A stretch of DNA of 64,000 bases, taken from assembly GCF_001975825.1 (NCBI RefSeq), contig NZ_MTKN01000031.1, positions 1 to 64,000 of the forward strand. The letters are read 5' to 3'. Shown one piece after another: positions 58,342-64,000 of this stretch (its first letter is position 1; every line of letters starts with the position of its first letter). The DNA comes from [Flexibacter] sp. ATCC 35208 (lineage in GTDB: Bacteria; Bacteroidota; Bacteroidia; Chitinophagales; Chitinophagaceae). The translations under genes were made by a program, and so were the position numbers. The notes below the pieces were generated by a model. The model did not search any database. It saw only the letters and a program-made list of their open reading frames with translations, and was not told the DNA's origin.

Positions 58342-59343
58342 TTATACAGTTTTTGTATTCAATGCATTCCACAACATATCTTTCAGCTGTGGCAATCCCT
58401 GTTGTGTAACCGACGAAATGAACACATGCGGTACATCTTTAGGCAGTTCTGCTGCAATAGCCTCTTTCAGCTCATCGTCCAGCATATCGCTCTTACTGAT
58501 AGCCAGCAGGAACTGTTTATCCAGCAATTCAGGATTGTACATCTCCAGCTCATTCACCAGGATATCAAAATCCTTTCTGTGATCGGAGCTATCTGCCGGA
58601 ATGAGGAACAACAACACGGGGTTTCTTTCGATATGTCTTAAGAAACGGTGTCCTAATCCTTTCCCTTCATGCGCACCTTCAATGATCCCTGGTAAATCTG
58701 CAATACAGAATGAACGATCATTTCTATATGCTACCATCCCCAATTGTGGGGTCAGGGTTGTAAATGCATAATCTGCGATCTTAGGTGTAGCTGCTGTGAT
58801 AGTAGAGAGGAGTGTAGACTTTCCTGCATTCGGAAATCCTACCAGACCTACATCTGCCAGCATTTTCAATTCCAGCGCTTTCCAGCCTTCTGTGCTTGGC
58901 ATACCGGGCTGTGAGTACTCTGGTGCCTGGTTAGTAGCTGATTTAAAGTAGGCGTTACCACGACCACCCTGGCCACCTGGTATCCAGATCACTTCTTCCC
59001 CGTCGTGAAGTATTTCTACTTCCAGTGCCCCGGTTTCCTCGTCAAAGGCCTGGGTACCTAATGGAACCTCTATGATCACATCTTCACCATTACGGCCGGT
59101 GCTGTTATTGTCCCGCCCGTTACCCCCATCTTCTGCGACTACGTTCTTGTACCAGCGCAGGTGTAGCAAGGTCCAAAGCTGGGAATTGCCTCTGAGTATG
59201 ATATGGCCGCCACGACCACCGTCACCGCCATCAGGGCCGGCTTCAGGGTTGTATTTGGTACGCATAAAGTGGGCGCTACCGGCGCCGCCTTTACCCGATT
59301 TGACGGATATCCTGATATAGTCAACGAAATTGCCTCTTTCCAA
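58342..59343 (-). CDS. obg: GTPase Obg/CgtA
   Basis: A 333-residue essential GTPase needed for 50S ribosome assembly and stress control. The Obg domain ([20 protein letters not shown], glycine-rich core with [12 protein letters not shown]) spans about 1-158. The G domain follows: [14 protein letters not shown], the [10 protein letters not shown] switch, [20 protein letters not shown], and SKSD. There is no C-terminal OCT domain, as is usual in this group. The start codon is TTG at 59343, where the family N-terminus begins. It follows adk by 113 bp with a terminator between. Confidence 0.93.
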   Translation of the reverse strand: MERGNFVDYIRISVKSGKGGAGSAHFMRTKYNPEAGPDGGDGGRGGHIILRGNSQLWTLLHLRWYKNVVAEDGGNGRDNNSTGRNGEDVIIEVPLGTQAFDEETGALEVEILHDGEEVIWIPGGQGGRGNAYFKSATNQAPEYSQPGMPSTEGWKALELKMLADVGLVGFPNAGKSTLLSTITAATPKIADYAFTTLTPQLGMVAYRNDRSFCIADLPGIIEGAHEGKGLGHRFLRHIERNPVLLFLIPADSSDHRKDFDILVNELEMYNPELLDKQFLLAISKSDMLDDELKEAIAAELPKDVPHVFISSVTQQGLPQLKDMLWNALNTKTV

Positions 59344-59373
59344 TGTGGAGCGATTTATTTATAAATTTAAAAA

Positions 59374-59429
59374 CGCAAAGATCGTGAAGTTCATCCACTT
59401 TACATGGATGGTTACTTACGATCTTTGCG
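59374..59429 (-). terminator. terminator between adk and obg
   Basis: On the minus strand CGCAAAGATCGT (59429-59418) pairs with ACGATCTTTGCG (59385-59374), with a smaller CATCCA/TGGATG stem inside. A T-run follows. It can end the adk message ahead of obg. Confidence 0.8.
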
Positions 59430-59456
59430 TCTAATATGATAAGATCAGCCTGCTGA

Positions 59457-60029
59457 TTAAACTTTTTCTTCTACCAGCGGGTCGATTTCTTTGCTTAAGC
59501 GAGCGAAAATTTCATCAACAGTACCTTCACCATTCACTTTCTTAAACTTGCCGAAACGGGCATAGTGGTCAGCTACAGGAGCGGTCTTGTTGTGATATTC
59601 TACGAAACGCTCACGGATGGTTTTTTCATTATCATCCGGACGCTTTCTGGCCAGCAGACGCTGTACCAGGTTATCTTCATGTACCTCCAGAGAGAGTACG
59701 TTGGAGATAGCGGTCTTTTTCAGGTCCAGCAGTTTGTCCAGTGCTTCTGCCTGGGCAGTAGTACGTGGAAAGCCGTCAAAAATAAAACCTCTTGCTTCCG
59801 GATTGGCTTCGAGTTTCGAACTGATCATACCAATCACAACAGCATCCGGAACCAGTAGTCCCTGGTCCATCAGGCGCTTTGCTTCCATGCCCAGGGGAGT
59901 CTGAGCAGCAATCTCTCCACGCAGCAGGTCACCAGTAGACAGGTGAATCAGCCCGTATTTTTCAATCAGGTTCGCACTTTGTGTACCCTTACCGCTACCG
60001 GGAGGGCCAAATAGAATAATATTGACCAT
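59457..60029 (-). CDS. adk: adenylate kinase
   Basis: A 190-residue enzyme that balances AMP, ADP and ATP. The P-loop is ILFGPPGSGKGTQSANLIEKYG, the AMP site has LSTGDLLRGEI, GFIFDGFPRTTAQAEAL is the conserved core and LLARKRPDDNEKTIRERFVEY the lid. It is the short form without the zinc-binding lid cysteines. A TATATTTG -7 box lies upstream. Confidence 0.95.
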   Translation of the reverse strand: MVNIILFGPPGSGKGTQSANLIEKYGLIHLSTGDLLRGEIAAQTPLGMEAKRLMDQGLLVPDAVVIGMISSKLEANPEARGFIFDGFPRTTAQAEALDKLLDLKKTAISNVLSLEVHEDNLVQRLLARKRPDDNEKTIRERFVEYHNKTAPVADHYARFGKFKKVNGEGTVDEIFARLSKEIDPLVEEKV

Positions 60030-60056
60030 GTGTTTAAAAAAACTTTAGCAAGATTG

Positions 60057-60064
60057 CAAATATA
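60057..60064 (-). promoter_or_regulatory. -7 promoter box of adk
   Basis: On the minus strand TATATTTG matches TAnnTTTG exactly, 27 nt before the adk ATG. A TTTTG (60089-60093) is a possible -33 box, but the spacer (24 nt) is long. Confidence 0.55.
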
Positions 60065-60402
60065 GCAAACAATTGAATGTATAGGTAACAAAAATTACCC
60101 TTGCTTGAATAACATGAAATATTTAAGAAAATCTGTAGATATGTTTTAATGATTTGCTGGAAATAATGGATTATTTTTAAGCAGATTGTTCCATAACGAA
60201 GAAAAAAATGGTTGTTCGAGGGTCATAGTCGAAAGATATTTTATTATGTTTAAGGATTACAGGTCATTTGTTCCTACCTCTTCATGTAAATATAAGTATT
60301 TATACTGCCGCTTTACAGCCGTGAATCTGTAGGGTAGCATAATAATTGGGACTCAAAATTTAATTAGGGCGCACCTCCCTGGGTAGGGAGATAATTTCCC
60401 GT
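60065..60402. other. gap between adk and the GH3 gene, no gene seen
   Basis: About 340 bp, AT-rich. It must hold the promoters of adk (minus) and the GH3 gene (plus). A short dyad CTCCCT/AGGGAG (60375-60390) is the only structure noted. No small gene is convincing. Confidence 0.5.
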
Positions 60403-60435
60403 ATGATAACTTTTTTATTGACAAGCAGAAAGACT

Positions 60436-63408
60436 ATGAAGCAGTTAATGATCTTAGGACTCTCCGGATTATTTTTAGCAGGCTCGGCTCATAAACCAGC
60501 CCCGCCACAAAATGGTCCGGTACCAAAACTATTACAAGCAGACGCTGCCGCTACGCATTGGGTGGACAGTGTATTCAAATCACTCAACAACGATGAGCGT
60601 ATTGCTCAGCTTATCATGATCAGGGCACACTCTAACCTTGGCGCCGATCATGTCAGGAAAATCGCCAAAGACATCAAAGACAACAAAGTTGGTGGTCTGA
60701 TTTTCTTTCAGGGTGGCCCGGTACGACAGGCCCTCCTCACCAATTACTACCAATCTATTTCCCAAACTCCACTCATGATCGCCATTGATGGCGAATGGGG
60801 CCTTGGTATGCGGCTCGACAGCGTGATCAGCCTGCCCCGCAACCTCATGATCGGTGCGGCACAAGACAGTACCCTCGCTTACAGGGCTGGTAAAGTACTT
60901 GGTCAGCAATGCCGCAGACTGGGCATACATGTAGATTATGCCCCGGATATGGATATCAATAATAATCCTAACAATCCTGTTATCAACGACCGTTCTTTCG
61001 GGCAAGATAAATACCAGGTAGCCCGCATGGGTGTGCAAATGATCAAAGGCATCCAGGATCAGGGTGTAATGGCGGTGGCCAAACACTTCCCCGGTCATGG
61101 TGATACTGATACAGACTCTCACCTGGATATGCCGGTGATCCGCAAATCCAGGGCACAACTGGATTCGCTCGAATTATATCCGTTCAGACAAGCCATAGAT
61201 GCAGGCGTAGCCAGCATCATGATGGCGCACCTGTACATTCCTGCCATCGACAGTACGCCTAATACGCCGACCTCCATTTCGCACAAAGCGGTAACTGACC
61301 TGCTCAAAGGCGAATATGGCTACAAAGGCATCGTCATTACCGATGCACTTGAAATGAAAGGTATCGCCAAGTTTTACTCCGGTGGAGAAGAAGCTGCGAG
61401 GTCGCTGGTAGCTGGCAACGATATGCTTATGCTGCCTTCTACGGCGGAAGGAAGTGTAAATGCGATAAAAAGAGCGATTCGTCGTGGTGAAGTTACCTGG
61501 GATGATGTGAATGAAAGAGTGAAAAAAGTGCTGCTGGCCAAATATAACCTGGGTCTGAATAAGCCACAGGTGGTAGAAACGGCCAATATTGCTGCAGATC
61601 TGAATGCAGTAACCGATACCCTGATCAGGGATATTGGCCGCCAGTCGCTGACGTTGCTGAAAAATGATAATCAGTTGATCCCTTTCAAACCACATACACC
61701 TGGCAAAGTTGCTGTGATAGCCGTAGGCGCAGATGTGAACAACTCCTTCCTGCAAACTATCAAGGCCACCCGTCCGGATGTAAATTCATTCATCTTCACC
61801 TCCCGTCAGTCAGAAGCACAGGTTGCACCGATCGTAGAAAGGCTGAAGAAAGAATTCCAGGCAGTGATCATTGGTGTACACAACTACAGCCGCAGACCTG
61901 CTTACAATTTCGGTATCAGTTCTGCAGAGCGCTTGCTGGTACAACGTCTGCAACTGGAAATGCCGTCTGCTACCGTTGTATTTGGTAATCCCTATGCAAT
62001 CCAATATTTCTGCGATGCACCTACGATCGTAGCCGCTTACGAAGATGATGATTCTACACAGAAAGCGGCAGCACAACTGCTGTTTGGACAACTGATTCCA
62101 ACAGGTCGTCTGCCTGTGACTGTATGTCCGAACTTCGCGTATGGTACTGGTATTGTACCTGCTACAACGCCACCGGCCATTGCGCTGGAACCACTGGAAG
62201 AAGTGGCGCCGGGCAAAGTAGGTATGAATGCTGCGACATTGTCAAAAATTGATAAACTGATTGCAGATATGATCTCCAAAGGTGCTGCGCCGGGCTGTGA
62301 AGTACTGGCGATGAGAGATGGCAAAATTGTATATAACAAAGCATTTGGTAACTACGACTATAGCAGCAATGAACCAGTTACACATTCCAGCATCTATGAT
62401 CTGGCTTCTGTGACCAAGGTCTGTGCAACCACGGTCTCTGTTATGAAATTGTATGATGAGGGAAAACTGAGTCTGGATGCAACATTGGGTGATTATCTGC
62501 CAATGGTGAGAGGGAGTAATAAAGCGGGGTTGAAAATCAGGGATGTGCTGTTGCACCAGGCAGGTTTAGTATCATTCATACCATTCTACCAGAGTGTGCT
62601 CATGAATGGTGGTGCACCTGATACAGCGTTGTTCCACAGCTATGCGGACTCTGTGTATTCAAAGCGGGTGGCGGAACACCTGTACATGAAAGATACTTAC
62701 ATAGATACCATGTTCCAGAAAATTCTGGACAGCCCGCTGAAACCACAGCAGGGATATGTGTACAGTGATAATGATTTTATCTTCCTGGGCAAAGTCGTAG
62801 AAGCCATCACTGGTCAGAAACTGAACCACTATGTGAGAGAAACTTTTTACGAACCACTGGGCATGACTACAACAGGATTTAAGCCGAGAGAGCGTTTCCC
62901 GCTTTCAGAAATTGCACCTACAGAGAATGAGCGTACATTCCGTATGCAATGGATCAGGGGAGATGTACATGATCCTGGTGCTGCAATGTTTGGTGGTGTA
63001 GCAGGCCATGCCGGTTTATTTTCCAATGCAGAAGACCTGGCTGTACTGATGCAGATGTTACTGAATGGCGGTAGCTATGGTGGTAAGCGTTTCATCAAAG
63101 AAGAAACGATCAGATTATTTACTGCTTACAACAGCAATATCAGCCGTCGTGGTTTAGGCTTCGATAAGCCTGAGAAAAACAACGGCAAACATGGGGAAGC
63201 ATATCCTGCCAAAAGTGCTTCTGCACTTACCTTCGGCCACACCGGTTTTACAGGTACCTGTATCTGGGTAGATCCGGCATCTAAGCTGGTGTTTATCTTC
63301 CTGAGCAACAGGGTATGTCCTGCTGGCGGTGACAACAAAAAGCTGATCACCATGCATGTAAGGGAAAATATAATGGAAGTGCTGTACGAAGCAATGAATG
63401 AGAAGTAG
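60436..63408 (+). CDS. GH3 glycosidase fused to a serine hydrolase (beta-lactamase family)
   Basis: A 990-residue secreted enzyme with two catalytic parts. The signal peptide is MKQLMILGLSGLFLAGSA. The GH3 barrel (about 45-380) has the NagZ-type acid/base loop KHFPGHGDTDTDSH (K216 to H229) and the nucleophile D303 in VITDALEMKG, which points to beta-N-acetylglucosaminidase. A GH3 C-terminal-like domain spans about 390-600. The C-terminal serine hydrolase (about 620-990) has ASVTK (S658, K661), YVYSDND and FGHTGFTG, the class C beta-lactamase/esterase set. The NagZ pattern suits muropeptides or chitin oligosaccharides. An ATG at 60403 would add 11 residues and weaken the signal peptide. Confidence 0.88.
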   Translation: MKQLMILGLSGLFLAGSAHKPAPPQNGPVPKLLQADAAATHWVDSVFKSLNNDERIAQLIMIRAHSNLGADHVRKIAKDIKDNKVGGLIFFQGGPVRQALLTNYYQSISQTPLMIAIDGEWGLGMRLDSVISLPRNLMIGAAQDSTLAYRAGKVLGQQCRRLGIHVDYAPDMDINNNPNNPVINDRSFGQDKYQVARMGVQMIKGIQDQGVMAVAKHFPGHGDTDTDSHLDMPVIRKSRAQLDSLELYPFRQAIDAGVASIMMAHLYIPAIDSTPNTPTSISHKAVTDLLKGEYGYKGIVITDALEMKGIAKFYSGGEEAARSLVAGNDMLMLPSTAEGSVNAIKRAIRRGEVTWDDVNERVKKVLLAKYNLGLNKPQVVETANIAADLNAVTDTLIRDIGRQSLTLLKNDNQLIPFKPHTPGKVAVIAVGADVNNSFLQTIKATRPDVNSFIFTSRQSEAQVAPIVERLKKEFQAVIIGVHNYSRRPAYNFGISSAERLLVQRLQLEMPSATVVFGNPYAIQYFCDAPTIVAAYEDDDSTQKAAAQLLFGQLIPTGRLPVTVCPNFAYGTGIVPATTPPAIALEPLEEVAPGKVGMNAATLSKIDKLIADMISKGAAPGCEVLAMRDGKIVYNKAFGNYDYSSNEPVTHSSIYDLASVTKVCATTVSVMKLYDEGKLSLDATLGDYLPMVRGSNKAGLKIRDVLLHQAGLVSFIPFYQSVLMNGGAPDTALFHSYADSVYSKRVAEHLYMKDTYIDTMFQKILDSPLKPQQGYVYSDNDFIFLGKVVEAITGQKLNHYVRETFYEPLGMTTTGFKPRERFPLSEIAPTENERTFRMQWIRGDVHDPGAAMFGGVAGHAGLFSNAEDLAVLMQMLLNGGSYGGKRFIKEETIRLFTAYNSNISRRGLGFDKPEKNNGKHGEAYPAKSASALTFGHTGFTGTCIWVDPASKLVFIFLSNRVCPAGGDNKKLITMHVRENIMEVLYEAMNEK

Positions 63409-63415
63409 TGCCTGG

Positions 63416-63446
63416 CGTAGAGCCCTCTGAATAGGAAGGCTCTACG
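63416..63446. repeat. hairpin after the GH3 gene
   Basis: CGTAGAGCC (63416-63424) pairs with GGCTCTACG (63438-63446) over a 13-nt loop. No T-run follows, so it is not a standard terminator. Confidence 0.5.
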
Positions 63447-63492
63447 TGCACATACATATATACATACGATAGGGATCTCTCATAAGTTAGGC

Positions 63493-63546
63493 AATAGAGA
63501 CAACTGAGGTATGCACAATTGCGCCACTCAGGTGTCTCTATTTTTT
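63493..63546. terminator. terminator shared by convergent genes
   Basis: AATAGAGACA (63493-63502) pairs with TGTCTCTATT (63533-63542), with CTGAG/CTCAG inside, followed by TTTT. It ends the GH3 transcript and overlaps the stop region of the small secreted gene on the minus strand (63545). Confidence 0.82.
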
Positions 63547-63967
63547 ATTGGACAGAAACAGTTCTGTTGATGCTGGTTTCGGTTCTGATACCGATTACTT
63601 TTTCTGCCAGGCGGGTTTTACCTCTTCTGATTTCGAAGGTATAAGAACCATCCTGCAGGTCTGCCAGGTTAAAACGGGCTTTATAAACAAGTGTTACCGG
63701 CAGTGATTCCTGATGCAAAGTAGTGTTGTTGGCATCCTTGATGCTCAGGATTATTTTGTCGCTGCCTGGATTTTCTACGGTTACGCGAAATACCAGTTCA
63801 CTTCCTGTTACCTGTGCCACATCCAGTTTGAAATCACTGGAGGCGGTCGGCTGTTCGGTGTTGCCAGCAGTTGTTTTTACTTTGTTCAACGCAAAGTCCT
63901 GGGCTACAGCAATAGATTGGCTAAAAAGGATAGTAGCAATAACTGCTAAAAATTGTATGTGTTTCAT
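63545..63967 (-). CDS. small secreted beta-sandwich protein
   Basis: A 140-residue protein with a signal peptide (KHIQFLAVIATILFSQSIAVA). The mature part is beta-rich (SELVFRVTVENPGSDKIILS, ADLQDGSYTFEIRRGKTRLA) and resembles the short Ig-like domains of DUF3244 or T9SS-sorting type, although the C-terminus (TETSINRTVSVQ) is not a clear sorting signal. Function unknown. The start region lies 33 bp from the window edge. Confidence 0.7.
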   Translation of the reverse strand: MKHIQFLAVIATILFSQSIAVAQDFALNKVKTTAGNTEQPTASSDFKLDVAQVTGSELVFRVTVENPGSDKIILSIKDANNTTLHQESLPVTLVYKARFNLADLQDGSYTFEIRRGKTRLAEKVIGIRTETSINRTVSVQ

Positions 63968-64000
63968 ACAAAAGTTTGTTTTTATGTTTTGATGTTTTCA

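Overview
The window looks like chromosomal DNA from a Bacteroidota bacterium, most likely of the family Chitinophagaceae (a Chitinophaga-like genome). This rests on the protein families seen (DUF4836, DUF3857 transglutaminase and DUF2891 proteins, a GH3 hydrolase fused to a serine hydrolase, Tat-exported Gfo/Idh/MocA oxidoreductases, a PadR/PspC pair, many SPII lipoproteins with CKK or CSK after the cleavage site). It also rests on promoter-like TAnnTTTG boxes of the Bacteroidota type. The organism name is an inference from gene content. No rRNA, prophage, IS element or CRISPR array was seen.

Layout. 1-3.4 kb: tRNA-Phe, a DUF3050 protein and RecQ. 3.6-6.9 kb: a tight operon kdsD - manC-type guanylyltransferase - methionine aminotransferase. 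6.9-9.8 kb: beta-carbonic anhydrase with a SulP transporter, and a small exported protein. 10-12.3 kb: PadR regulator with a PspC membrane protein. 12.3-16 kb: FeoB, an M28 peptidase and a DUF922 protein. 16-19.3 kb: phenylacetyl-CoA epoxidase paaABCD followed by nadD. 19.3-25.4 kb: AI-2E family exporter, a small envelope/stress cassette (YtxH, holin-like, helper) behind two strong hairpins, radical SAM/SPASM, GH25 lysozyme, CsbD-like protein, an NTF2-like protein.

25.5-28.6 kb: three genes matching the pathway for 8-amino-3,8-dideoxy-Kdo (Kdo8N): transaminase kdnA, cytidylyltransferase kdsB, dehydrogenase kdnB. With kdsD at 3.65 kb they point to an amino-Kdo in the LPS inner core. 28.6-32.4 kb: MFS transporter, an unlisted 47-residue membrane protein, a fused alpha/beta 2-oxoacid dehydrogenase E1 and a membrane protein. 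32.5-42.2 kb: sugar-related exported proteins (hydroxypyruvate-isomerase-like TIM barrel, FGE-like protein, two Gfo/Idh/MocA oxidoreductases), a PBP4-type carboxypeptidase, a frameshifted lipoprotein, an intact lipoprotein and gluconokinase.

42.2-49.5 kb: MutL, MsrB, YciI, a DUF4836 lipoprotein, an ABC ATPase with its permease, and a Dabb protein. 49.5-54.5 kb: a three-gene minus-strand operon (FAD reductase, DUF2891, DUF3857). 54.5-64 kb: YbaB, lipoproteins, DUF2306 membrane protein, Obg, adenylate kinase, the GH3/serine-hydrolase fusion and a small secreted protein. Genes are densely packed; several convergent pairs overlap or abut and share bidirectional hairpin terminators.

The most useful leads are the Kdo8N operon, the ABC ATPase that lacks its switch histidine, a set of unexplained inverted and tandem repeats (20455-20538, 24452-24606, 44271-44317, 54868-54940), and the broken lipoprotein at 37157-37835.
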